In this document: in pieces, positions 26,596 through 35,368 of the stretch
Position numbering within the stretch: the stretch's first letter is position 1
Layout of the letters: every line of letters begins with the position of its first letter
From: a bacterium
Lineage (GTDB): Bacteria > Zhuqueibacterota > Zhuqueibacteria > Residuimicrobiales > Krinioviventaceae
Direction: 5' to 3'
Assembly (NCBI GenBank): GCA_029561455.1
Contig: JAKQIY010000030.1
Span: forward strand, 62,001 to 126,000
DNA: 64,000 nt
The notes under the pieces: generated by a model
What the model was told of the DNA's origin: nothing
Databases searched by the model: none
Seen by the model: only the letters and a program-made list of their open reading frames with translations
Made by a program: the position numbers and the translations under genes

Positions 26596-26798
26596 AATAC
26601 TCCTCTTGGCTGTTTATGAGAACTGATCGTTTTGATTAAAAATAATATTAACCATGCAATAATGCAAGCTGAAAAACAGTTTATTACCAATAAATAGAAA
26701 ACAAAAAGCAGGCGGTTTTTTTCTTTATTCTAATTATATTGAATCGTCATCTTTAGAATTTAATGTTTATTAATGGAAAAATATTCCGGGTCTTTTGT

Positions 26799-28520
26799 AT
26801 GAAAGTGACTTTATTTGACAACACTCTCCGCCGATGGCTGATATTTCAAAATCCGGTGCATATTATCCGTGCGGATAATGTGCAGGATGTTAACGAGGCG
26901 CTGCAGGAAACAGAGACCGCTGTCAATAAGAGTAACATCTATGCCGCCGGTTTTATCGCTTACGAAGCCGCGCCGGCTTTTGATCCGTCGTTAACAGTCC
27001 ATGCACAACCGTATATACCGTTATTACTTTTCGGGCTGTTTGAAGAACCGGTAATTTCCGAAAACCCTTTTACCGGGGTTATTGGCGATACTATTGTAAC
27101 CGATCCGGCTGCATCCATTTCCCGCGACGAGTATGTAAAAAGGATAGCCGTAATAAAATCTCATATCCGCAACGGCTATACCTACCAGGTTAATTATACT
27201 TTTCCCATCCTCGCCGCTTTCCGGGGCGATCCTTTGGCTCTTTTTTTAAAACTGTACCGTTCGCAAAAAGGGGACTATGCCGCCTTTATTGAATTTGCTG
27301 ATTACGCAATTTGTTCCGCTTCGCCGGAGTTGTTTTTTATCCTGCAGGGCGATAAACTCGTCTCGCGGCCGATGAAAGGCACAGCCCGGCGCGGCAATAC
27401 CCTGGGCGAAGACCGGATGTACATTGATGAATTGCAGAGAAGCGAAAAGAACCGCGCTGAAAATGTGATGATCGTGGATATGATCCGCAATGATATGGGG
27501 CGCATTGCCAAAACCGGCACTGTCAAAGTACCGAAATTATTTCAAATTGAGCAATACCCGGCAGTACTGCAAATGACCTCTACTGTCGAATGTGAAACAA
27601 CGGCATCGATTACGGAAATTATGACCGCCCTGTTTCCCTGTGCTTCCATTACCGGCGCACCCAAAGTAAAAACCATGGAAATAATTACGCAGCTCGAAAA
27701 CCGTCCCCGCGGCATTTATACAGGAACTATCGGTTATATCACACCGGGACGACGCGCTTGCTTTAATGTGGCTATTCGCAGTGCGGTCGTCAATAAAGCT
27801 GCTGCTACACTTGAATTCGGCGTTGGCAGCGGCATTGTGTGGGATTCGCAGGCAGAGGCGGAATATGACGAGTGCCTGCTCAAAGCCAACATACTGAATC
27901 AAAAGGTTGTCGAATTCAGGCTGCTGGAATCGATATTATGGGAACCGGAGACCGGTTATTTTTTACTCGACCGGCATTTACAACGCCTGGCGGATTCGGC
28001 CCGATATTTTGGTTACCGGGTGGATGTAACCTGCATTCGCACCCGACTTGAACAATTGGCCGCTAACCTGACGAAAAAATCCAAAATCAGGGTTTTAGTG
28101 GACGAACAGGGCAGGTGCGAAATTGAATATATAGAATTGCCGGTTGGATATAAACAGAATCTGCGGGTTTGCCTGGCCAGCCATACAGTGAACACTGATG
28201 ATCCCTTTTTACATCACAAAACCACCCGGCGCGAGGTGTACGATGAAATACTGCAAAATCATACCGGGTACGATGATGTTATTCTGGTCAACCACAAAGG
28301 CGAGATCACCGAGTCGTGTTACACCAATGTAGTAGTGCGGCAAGAGGACCGGTTGGTCACGCCTCCCGTGTCATGCGGACTGCTGGCCGGAACGTTTCGG
28401 GCCGAGTTATTAGCTGGGGGCGAGATAATGGAGAAAATCATAACTGTCGATGAACTGCATAGAACCCAGGAGATCTATCTTATTAACTCGGTGCGCAAAT
28501 GGGTGCGGGTGCATCTGTGA
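26799..28520 (+). CDS. pabB: Aminodeoxychorismate synthase component I fused to aminodeoxychorismate lyase (PabB-PabC)
   Basis: This fused enzyme makes 4-aminobenzoate for folate. The N-terminal part (to about residue 375) is the chorismate-binding PabB domain: RPMKGTARRG with the conserved Lys, ENVMIVDMIRND, TSTVE and SITGAPK. The C-terminal part (about 385-573) is a PLP-dependent fold type IV domain like PabC (LLESILWEPETGYFLLDRHLQRL, ITESCYTNVVVR, LLAGTFR). I prefer ATG 26799, which gives the usual MKVTLFDN start. An in-frame ATG at 26763 adds 12 residues. Neither has a strong ribosome site. The glutaminase PabA is not nearby. FolD, at 47 kb, belongs to the same folate pathway. Confidence 0.93.
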   Translation: MKVTLFDNTLRRWLIFQNPVHIIRADNVQDVNEALQETETAVNKSNIYAAGFIAYEAAPAFDPSLTVHAQPYIPLLLFGLFEEPVISENPFTGVIGDTIVTDPAASISRDEYVKRIAVIKSHIRNGYTYQVNYTFPILAAFRGDPLALFLKLYRSQKGDYAAFIEFADYAICSASPELFFILQGDKLVSRPMKGTARRGNTLGEDRMYIDELQRSEKNRAENVMIVDMIRNDMGRIAKTGTVKVPKLFQIEQYPAVLQMTSTVECETTASITEIMTALFPCASITGAPKVKTMEIITQLENRPRGIYTGTIGYITPGRRACFNVAIRSAVVNKAAATLEFGVGSGIVWDSQAEAEYDECLLKANILNQKVVEFRLLESILWEPETGYFLLDRHLQRLADSARYFGYRVDVTCIRTRLEQLAANLTKKSKIRVLVDEQGRCEIEYIELPVGYKQNLRVCLASHTVNTDDPFLHHKTTRREVYDEILQNHTGYDDVILVNHKGEITESCYTNVVVRQEDRLVTPPVSCGLLAGTFRAELLAGGEIMEKIITVDELHRTQEIYLINSVRKWVRVHL

Positions 28521-28543
28521 TTTTTTAATATTATCAACAATAA

Positions 28544-28651
28544 ATGCAGTACTCTTATCCCGATTGTAAGCTCGATCTTGAAGACAGCAAAGGCGATGCG
28601 CATTTAAAGGAATTTATGACCGATGTTTACAACTGGTTAACAGTTAAATAA
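28544..28651 (+). CDS. Possible 35-residue ORF or gene remnant
   Basis: The frame starts MQYSYPDCKLDLE and ends DVYNWLTVK. It follows pabBC by 23 bases and has no ribosome site. The composition (LKEFMTDVYNWL amphipathic end) looks protein-like, so it may be the tail of a deleted gene. Evidence is weak. Confidence 0.2.
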   Translation: MQYSYPDCKLDLEDSKGDAHLKEFMTDVYNWLTVK

Positions 28652-28711
28652 AAATCATGATTTTTTCGACCGGATTAACTAACCTGACTGGAAACTTGTA
28701 ATTGAATTTAT

Positions 28712-28739
28712 TTGCTTTTTTATTAAATAATTATAATAT
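28712..28739 (+). promoter_or_regulatory. Possible promoter of the OmpW-like gene
   Basis: TTGCTT (28712-28717), a 16-base spacer and TAATAT (28734-28739) in AT-rich DNA, about 120 bases before the start codon. A tentative consensus match only. Confidence 0.35.
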
Positions 28740-28857
28740 TTTACTTTAATACTTATGTATATTTTTTCTCGCCGGGTTCAGGTTTCATCACCTGTTATTA
28801 TCTTAATATACAAAGCACAGTTTTAAATTTGTGGTTAAATACAATAAAGGAGGCTCT

Positions 28858-29520
28858 ATGTATAAAAAACAATTTACCGGTCGGATTTATAACTTGCATA
28901 ATGTTAACACGCTAATCTCTCTTTGTAGTATGTTTTTCTTATTCCTAAGCGGATTTACCGGCTTGATTGCCCAGGAGCAGGATAAGGCAACCAGTAACTG
29001 GACTTTTACTACCCGCATGTTGGCAAACAGCAAAGCGGACAAGACCGAGCCGGAGGAATTCGAGGTTTACAGTTCGCTTAATTTTGGCGTGGCCGTGAAA
29101 CGGACCGTTTTTAATAATTTTGCCGCCGAACTCAGTTTGTCGACGGAATCCCGCGAAGTGGATTACATGGAAAGCGCTATCAAAGAGGTGAGCCTCGGCG
29201 CGTTGGAATTACTGCCGGTCAACCTGGTTGTGCAATACAATGTACCGTTAAAGAACAAATTCCATCCCTATATCGGCGCCGGATTAAACTTTACCAAATG
29301 CTGGGAAAAAAGCGGTACGCTGAATTCAAACAAGGTTACCAACAGCTTTGGACCCGCTTTACAGCTTGGGTTCGATCTGGATATTGCCCCGTATTTGTTG
29401 TTTAATTTTGATATCAAGTCGGTTGCCATGTCCACCGATGTGAATGTCGATGAAGGCCGGCTGGTAAAAATTGATATGAACCCATTATCTGTGGGCATTG
29501 GCCTGGGTGTGCGTTTATAA
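28858..29520 (+). CDS. OmpW-like outer-membrane barrel protein
   Basis: A strong AAAGGAGG at 28846-28853 fixes the start at 28858, giving 220 residues. After a hydrophobic export segment (about 20-40, ending IAQ) come beta strands with the OmpW pattern: LPVNLVVQYNVP, FHPYIGAGLNFT, SFGPALQLGFDLDI, LFNFDIKSVAMSTDVN and a final IGLGVRL. OmpW proteins are eight-stranded channels for small hydrophobic molecules. The next gene (29583) encodes another small barrel, so they may be co-transcribed. The specific substrate is unknown. Confidence 0.8.
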   Translation: MYKKQFTGRIYNLHNVNTLISLCSMFFLFLSGFTGLIAQEQDKATSNWTFTTRMLANSKADKTEPEEFEVYSSLNFGVAVKRTVFNNFAAELSLSTESREVDYMESAIKEVSLGALELLPVNLVVQYNVPLKNKFHPYIGAGLNFTKCWEKSGTLNSNKVTNSFGPALQLGFDLDIAPYLLFNFDIKSVAMSTDVNVDEGRLVKIDMNPLSVGIGLGVRL

Positions 29521-29582
29521 ACAGGCTCTTTCCGGCGACCGCCGGTTAAATAGAAACAGGAAACTAGACAAATGGAGATTAT

Positions 29583-30113
29583 ATGAAAAAGTATGCTATG
29601 CTACTTATACTGTTGCTGCTCTGTGGATCGCTGCTCGCACAGGAATCGCTTACTGTCCCTTCTAATCCATCCCATCCGCAGCAAACCATTGCCGCCAATC
29701 TGCTTTTTCTGCCCTTTGGCACAGCCACAGCGGAATATGAACATGTATTGCTGAGCCCCAAAACCTCGCTGGGCGTTTCCGGGTGGTACGAATATGATAA
29801 CGTCGTGGCGCGCTGGGCTTATTTAAAGGCAATGTATTACCCGGGTGGAACAGCTTTGAAAGGGTTGGGCATTGGCATCACTGCCGGCGTTATCCGCTAT
29901 TATCGCGATGAAGATAAACCTGACCAATTGGCAAAGGACACGTCGCCTATTGCCGGCGCAATGATCCAGTATAACTGGCTGCCCGGCGCTAAAGATAAAT
30001 ATTTGATCGGCATCGGCATCGGCGGGCGCGCCGCGCTCAAAGACATTGCCGATAATTCGCCATTAAAACGCTTTGACGGCGACGCCCGCATTGTGTGCGG
30101 AATTGCGTTTTAA
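29583..30113 (+). CDS. Small outer-membrane barrel protein
   Basis: It has a signal peptide of about 19 residues (ending LLA) and a 176-residue total length. The mature part begins with QQTIAANLLFLPFGTATAEYEHVL, which resembles DUF3575-like barrel proteins. Alternating strands follow (GLGIGITAGVIRYYR, YLIGIGIGGRAALKD) and the protein ends in phenylalanine. It lies 62 bases after the OmpW-like gene. I cannot assign a function beyond a surface or channel protein. Confidence 0.68.
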   Translation: MKKYAMLLILLLLCGSLLAQESLTVPSNPSHPQQTIAANLLFLPFGTATAEYEHVLLSPKTSLGVSGWYEYDNVVARWAYLKAMYYPGGTALKGLGIGITAGVIRYYRDEDKPDQLAKDTSPIAGAMIQYNWLPGAKDKYLIGIGIGGRAALKDIADNSPLKRFDGDARIVCGIAF

Positions 30114-30170
30114 TTTCTGCTTTATGTAAAGTTGATTATTGATATATATGGGGTGTTTTTTCCAAACATT

Positions 30171-30198
30171 ACTGCCGGGGTTATTGCACCCCGGCAGT
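30171..30198. terminator. Bidirectional hairpin between convergent genes
   Basis: A perfect 10-bp stem (30171-30180 with 30189-30198) with an 8-base loop lies between the plus-strand barrel gene and the minus-strand esterase. Neither side has a long T-run, so termination is likely but not of the classic form. Confidence 0.6.
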
Positions 30199-30222
30199 TA
30201 AATCGTATTTCCCGGTACTTGT

Positions 30223-31896
30223 TTACCTTACCAGCACCAGTTTTTTATCCAGTGTCAGATTATTGGCTTTAAGGCGATATAAATAGACGCCGCTGGCTAC
30301 TTTATTGCCGCTGTTGTCCAATGTGTCCCAGGTTACCTGGTGCGCGCCGGCAGTGTATTCCATGGCGCCCAGTTCCCGCACCAACCGCCCTTGCAGATCA
30401 AATATCTGGATCGCGGCGCGGGAACGCTCCGGCAGGTAGAACTCGATGGTGGTGGAGGGATTGAATGGATTGGGATAATTCTGGCCCAGTTGGAAAGCAA
30501 CCGGCTGTGATTGTCCAGCTTGTTGTTCAACCGCTGTTTGGGAGTAATCGACCACCAGGGTATCCGAGATGATTTCCATGCCGTCTTTAAAGCTGGCAAC
30601 GTAGAACAGGCAGGGAGCGTCGAATTTAACGCTGGTGCGATGGGAGGTATAGGCGCCGCCGCGATAACCGGAAATCGGGTTGTATTGTTCATCGGTCTGA
30701 TATTTTTTGTACAGTTTTATGCATTCACCTTCGTTGGTGGTGCGAATAAAGTTGACATCGACCTGCACATTGGTTTTGTATTTTTTAAATTCCGCCCAGT
30801 CCAGGATAGGAGCATGCAGGCCGCCGTTGGCTTGCAATATTTTGAATTCGCGCAGGTAGAACTGGTCGTCGCTTGCGGCCGCGCCGGTAAAGGTAAAACG
30901 AACATATTCGGCTTGTACAGGAGCAATTTTATCGATGCCGAATTTACTGGTATCGGTACGGGCGGTTTGATCGACTACCGTAGTCCAGACGCTGGAATCC
31001 GATGAAACTTCGATGGTATATTGGTAGCCCTTGCCGCCAACATCGAAAAAGCTCTGGAACATGTCGATTTCGGTCGGCTGGCCCAGGTCGATGATCGCCC
31101 AAAGGGGTAGACCGTTATCGCCCCAGAGAGTATTATAGTTACCATCATTTAATTCGAGGCCAAAATAACCAACAACATTGCCTGTTCCCGAAGGACCGCC
31201 CATTGTAACCACCTTGTTCAACGCCACGTTCACATCCTGAACCTGACGCAGTTCATTGCCGGTAAATTCTTTATAAAGGATTTGCGCCATCAAAGTATGA
31301 CCGTCAACATTGGGGTGAATGCAATCCGGGAACAGATCGGCTCTGCTGAGCAGCGGAGTATAGAAATCGACCTTGTGGGCGCCGGTTTCCGCCAGCATGG
31401 TATCGACCATGGGGATAATATCGGCGGTAATAACTGAATCCCGAATGTCGAAATTGACGCAAAACGCCGGCGGGGGGTAGGAAAGGAAAAATTGTGGTTC
31501 TTTATCGCCCTGGGAAAAAGTATCGATCATGGCGCGATAATCGTCCAGGTATTCGTCCTTATAGATCCAGTTATAGGGTTTGGTGTCGTTCGTGCCCAGC
31601 AGTATGATGACGATATCGGCATCGAGCGCCAGGGCGTCTTTGAAAAACTGTTCATTCCAGATCGGGTAATCGCCATGTCTCAGCATAGTCCGGCCCGAAA
31701 CGCCAAAGTTGTGTACATCATAAAGCGGTCCCAGAAAAGCGCCTAATTGTCCGGGATAGCTGTCCGTTGCCGGGTTGTTTATTCCGGCGCCGATGGTAAT
31801 ACTGTTGCCGATGACAGCAACCTTGAGAGTATCGCCGGGTTCGGCATACAGGCACGATACCAGTAATAAAACAAGCAAAAACAGGGTTCTTTTCAT
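30223..31896 (-). CDS. Secreted SGNH/GDSL esterase with discoidin-like domain and T9SS sorting domain
   Basis: A signal peptide (about 1-18; LVSC within it also resembles a lipobox) leads to an SGNH hydrolase domain at about 22-215: VIGNSIT with Ser32, GVSGRT, LLGTNDT and the C-terminal DCIHPNVDGH with the Asp-His pair. All four blocks are intact. A coagulation-factor-5/8-type domain follows (about 225-360), suggesting carbohydrate binding. The end (about 470-557) is a sorting module with LGQNYPNPFNPST, IFDLQGRLVREL, WDTLDNSGNKVASGVYLYRL and KKLVLVR. That module marks cargo for the type IX secretion system. The likely role is deacetylation of polysaccharide outside the cell. Confidence 0.87.
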   Translation of the reverse strand: MKRTLFLLVLLLVSCLYAEPGDTLKVAVIGNSITIGAGINNPATDSYPGQLGAFLGPLYDVHNFGVSGRTMLRHGDYPIWNEQFFKDALALDADIVIILLGTNDTKPYNWIYKDEYLDDYRAMIDTFSQGDKEPQFFLSYPPPAFCVNFDIRDSVITADIIPMVDTMLAETGAHKVDFYTPLLSRADLFPDCIHPNVDGHTLMAQILYKEFTGNELRQVQDVNVALNKVVTMGGPSGTGNVVGYFGLELNDGNYNTLWGDNGLPLWAIIDLGQPTEIDMFQSFFDVGGKGYQYTIEVSSDSSVWTTVVDQTARTDTSKFGIDKIAPVQAEYVRFTFTGAAASDDQFYLREFKILQANGGLHAPILDWAEFKKYKTNVQVDVNFIRTTNEGECIKLYKKYQTDEQYNPISGYRGGAYTSHRTSVKFDAPCLFYVASFKDGMEIISDTLVVDYSQTAVEQQAGQSQPVAFQLGQNYPNPFNPSTTIEFYLPERSRAAIQIFDLQGRLVRELGAMEYTAGAHQVTWDTLDNSGNKVASGVYLYRLKANNLTLDKKLVLVR

Positions 31897-32317
31897 AACA
31901 GAGCCTTTCGGTTAGTAGGTTTATAAAGTAATTATAAAATGTACAGTGTCAAAATAATCCATATATTCTGGTGATAGTCATCGTTTAAATTAATAACCTG
32001 CAATGGTTTGGATAATTACCGGCGTCGGTAATCCGAGTTTTCTTTTCACCAGGTAACCTGTAATCCGTCCAAAGGTTATTATTGGTAGAATTCATAAACT
32101 GACCCGATATTATTACTGAGAACTGTTTTTCTTTCCTTTATGGATTATCAAAAAATTCAGAATTATTGAGGTTAGAAAAAATAGTTTAAAATTATGCAAA
32201 AAAAGAGTATATTTTATTGCAAGCTCAAGGAACAAGAGCAACATAGTACTGGTAAAATTACTATATTATTTTAGCTTTAACAAGAAAAATCTGATTAAAA
32301 ATTGAAAGGGGAAAAGC
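31897..32317. other. Intergenic region, AT-rich
   Basis: This 421-base gap lies between two divergent genes. I see no supported ORF, repeat or RNA. GAAAGGGG just before 32318 is the ribosome site of the next gene. Confidence 0.5.
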
Positions 32318-32806
32318 ATGAACAAATTCCAAATTTATTTGCTTTGTGTAATTTTTGTTATTATTTGTTGCTGTGAGCGGCACAAACAAGTCTCTGAATC
32401 TCTTAATAGTGGGGATGCAGTGATTGGTTATGGGACATCTTTTGGCGAGTGTAGCGGGTATTGTATTAAAGAGTTAAAACTTGACCAACTAGTCATTACT
32501 TTCAGGGCATCGAGTTGGTTACCCGCCGATTACCCGGATAAAATACTACAGGATGTGATTGAGCGGAACGAGTATGAACAATTACAAAGTCTGGTTAATT
32601 TTAACAAAATAGCGGCTTTTGATGATGTTATCGGTTGCCCGGATTGCGCCGACGGCGGCGCTGAATGGCTTGAAGTGATAACTGATGATCGCTATAAAAA
32701 AATTACTTTTGAAAATGGTGATTCCCTGGCAACAATACAGCCCTTAATAAACAAACTCAGGCAAATGTATACCGATTATAACCGAAGCATGTTTCCGATA
32801 AACTGA
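32318..32806 (+). CDS. Cysteine-rich small exported protein of unknown function
   Basis: The 162-residue protein has an N-terminal hydrophobic segment ending in three cysteines (VIICCC). This may be a poor lipobox or a signal anchor. The mature part has the motif GTSFGECSGYCIKEL and a second Cys pair (IGCPDCADGGAEW), so two disulfides are possible. Similar FGxCxGYC proteins occur in Bacteroidota, but I do not know a function. It is a single gene with 163 bases to the SpoIIE-type receptor, the same orientation, and could be co-expressed. Confidence 0.65.
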   Translation: MNKFQIYLLCVIFVIICCCERHKQVSESLNSGDAVIGYGTSFGECSGYCIKELKLDQLVITFRASSWLPADYPDKILQDVIERNEYEQLQSLVNFNKIAAFDDVIGCPDCADGGAEWLEVITDDRYKKITFENGDSLATIQPLINKLRQMYTDYNRSMFPIN

Positions 32807-32969
32807 CTGGTTTCAGTCTTGCATAAATTTTGGTTTGACACTGCAATTATTACCTGGTTTCAACGGTTTTACCTTGAATGTTTGTAAAAAAGTTATAATT
32901 TATCTCTCGAGCGATTAAAAGCGCCAACTTGTTCCGGTTCAGTATATCTATCATAGCAAAGGAAATCCT

Positions 32970-35342
32970 GTGCTGAGGTATATCTCTGTTCTTTTACTGG
33001 GTATTTTTATTATTTCGGGTTGTACCCCGGTTGATAAAGCCAATAATAAAACCGTCACAATTCGAGTCATTCCTCCGGCAATGCCGACGGGCAGCCGGGT
33101 TTATATAGTAGGCGATAGCAGCCGGTTGGGCTACTGGACACCCGGACGTGTGCCGATGACCATGCAGCCGGACAGCAGTTGGACTAAAACTTTGGTGTGC
33201 AAAAAGGGCGTTTTCTTACAATACAAATTTACCCGCGGTTCATGGGAATCTGAAGCTGTTGATGAAAACGGCGTCGAATTAGCCAATGCCACTTATTGGG
33301 TGGAAAAGGATACCACCCTGGTATACCGCATTATAAACTGGCGCGACCAGGCAGAATTTAAGACAATAATTAGCGGCAAACGGCTGGAAAACAAAGGGGG
33401 GAACATGGAGTTACTGGAAAACTGGCTTTATCATCCGGGAGACGACAGTAGTTGGGCGGCTGTCGATCTGGTCGACAGTAGTTGGGAAAAAGTAAATCCG
33501 CTTTTATATATGAATAATCTGCCGGCCGGCGGCTGGACCGGCATCGGGTGGTTCAGACTCCATGTCGAGGTCGATTCAACATTATGGAATGTCCCATTTG
33601 CCATGTACCTGATGCATGCCGGAGCCGCCGATCTTTACCTGAACGGTAAATTATTGTATACGTTTGGCCGGGTTGGGAATTCAGCAGAAGAGGAAAAACC
33701 TTTTCTGGAACGCAATCCCCGCTACATCAGTTTTGATGCGCGCCCCGATCAGGTTTTGGCAATTCGCTACTCGAATTATAATATCCTGAAATATAAAAAA
33801 ATGATCACGACCGCCGGATTCCGTATAGAATTGGGAATTATCAATGACTATATTGCCAACCGCGTACAGCAGGCGCGGAGTCTTTCGATGTATCAGATGA
33901 TCTTTACAACTGCGCCGCTGGCTTTTGCCCTGGTGCACCTGCTTATTTTTATGTTTTCCCCCCGTATTCGCGAACATTTGTATTACTCTTTGTCCATGAT
34001 CTGTTTCGCCGTATTATCTTTTTTTATTTTCCGTTCCGATTTTTTAAATACCATCTCCAGCCTGCTCAGGAATAATATTCTCGCCAACATTGCGGCATTC
34101 TGGGCGGTGGCCTTTGCGCTGCTTACAACCTGTTACAACACTTCTGGGCGGATGCTCAAATTTTATTATCTCTTTATTGCTACGGCTTTGTTCCTCACAG
34201 TGACGATCTGGTTTTTCCCGGAACAAAACCAACTGATAACCATTACCTTTTACCTGTATCTACTGGCTGCTTTTATCGAAACGATACGAATCGTTCTGCG
34301 CTCCAATACCAGGCAAAAAGCTCATACGCTGATCATGGGATTTGGATTGATCGCAATGATTTTATTTATTATCTATCAACTCCTTATCGACCGGCAAATA
34401 CTACCGCCGCCCGGAAATGTTGAGGTGGTTTACGTTTATGGTATTCTCATTTTAGGTATTTCCGTTTCCGTCAGTTTATCACTCAATTTTGCCGGTACTC
34501 ATAAAAAATTGCAGCAGCAGTTAGACCAGGTTAAAAGGCTCTCGCAAAAGGCAATCGAGCAGGAACGCCACGCCCGTGATGAGGAAATTGCCCGTCGCCT
34601 GCTCGAAGCCGATAATGCCCGTAAAACCAAGGAACTGGAAGAAGCGCGCCGCTTGCAGCTTTCCATGCTACCCAAAACTCTTCCGCAATTACCAAACCTG
34701 GATATCGCCGTGTTTATGCAGCCGGCTACCGAAGTGGGAGGGGATTATTATGATTTTCACATTTCGCCGGAAAATACATTGACCATTGCCATTGGCGATG
34801 CTACCGGGCACGGCGCCAAAGCCGGCACTATGGTTGCTTCGGTTAAAAGTCTGTTCAACGCTTTTGGCGGTAACCTGGAAATTACCGATTTCTTTTTACG
34901 CTGTACCTCTATTCTTAAAGATATGAACCTGGGTAACCTCTACATGGCCCTGATGTTGTTACGTATCAATAGCGATAACACCCTCACCGCATCCGCCGCA
35001 GGAATGCCGCCTATTCTGATTTTCAGAAATGCCAACCGTAAACTGGAAGAACTGATTATTAAGGGTATGCCACTGGGCGGTCGGTTGGATTTTAGTTATC
35101 AAACGGAAAATACCGATTTGCAAGCCGGTGATACCCTATTGCTGATGTCCGATGGTTTTCCGGAACTGTTTAACGAAGAAAGAGAAATGCTTGATTATCC
35201 CCGTGTCCAGGAAATTTTTTCCGATAGCGCCACAAAATCCGCCCATGATATTATTGTTAATTTGCAAAAGAATATTGATAAATGGCGTAACGGCCGCCCG
35301 CAAAATGACGATATTACCTTTATCGTTATTAAAGTTAAATAA
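32970..35342 (+). CDS. Lipoprotein 7TM receptor with CBM20-like and jelly-roll sensor domains and SpoIIE (PP2C) phosphatase
   Basis: This 790-residue protein combines a lipobox (IISGC, Cys18) with a starch-binding CBM20-like domain (about 28-125: RVYIVGDSSRLGYWTPGRVPM, then QYKFTRGSWESEA). A second beta domain (about 150-290: WTGIGWFRLHVEVD, ADLYLNGKLLYTFG) resembles 7TMR-DISM extracellular or sugar-binding jelly rolls. About seven membrane helices lie at 305-510 and a coiled coil at about 515-570. The SpoIIE phosphatase ends it (about 575-790: VGGDYYDF, IGDATGHGAKAG, SAAGMPP, LLMSDGFPE, NDDITF), with the metal aspartates present. The GTG start at 32970 follows AAAGGA. It probably senses glycans and dephosphorylates an anti-anti-sigma protein. 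No such partner is adjacent. Confidence 0.88.
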   Translation: MLRYISVLLLGIFIISGCTPVDKANNKTVTIRVIPPAMPTGSRVYIVGDSSRLGYWTPGRVPMTMQPDSSWTKTLVCKKGVFLQYKFTRGSWESEAVDENGVELANATYWVEKDTTLVYRIINWRDQAEFKTIISGKRLENKGGNMELLENWLYHPGDDSSWAAVDLVDSSWEKVNPLLYMNNLPAGGWTGIGWFRLHVEVDSTLWNVPFAMYLMHAGAADLYLNGKLLYTFGRVGNSAEEEKPFLERNPRYISFDARPDQVLAIRYSNYNILKYKKMITTAGFRIELGIINDYIANRVQQARSLSMYQMIFTTAPLAFALVHLLIFMFSPRIREHLYYSLSMICFAVLSFFIFRSDFLNTISSLLRNNILANIAAFWAVAFALLTTCYNTSGRMLKFYYLFIATALFLTVTIWFFPEQNQLITITFYLYLLAAFIETIRIVLRSNTRQKAHTLIMGFGLIAMILFIIYQLLIDRQILPPPGNVEVVYVYGILILGISVSVSLSLNFAGTHKKLQQQLDQVKRLSQKAIEQERHARDEEIARRLLEADNARKTKELEEARRLQLSMLPKTLPQLPNLDIAVFMQPATEVGGDYYDFHISPENTLTIAIGDATGHGAKAGTMVASVKSLFNAFGGNLEITDFFLRCTSILKDMNLGNLYMALMLLRINSDNTLTASAAGMPPILIFRNANRKLEELIIKGMPLGGRLDFSYQTENTDLQAGDTLLLMSDGFPELFNEEREMLDYPRVQEIFSDSATKSAHDIIVNLQKNIDKWRNGRPQNDDITFIVIKVK

Positions 35343-35368
35343 AACACATCCGCTACATTGTATGTAAA

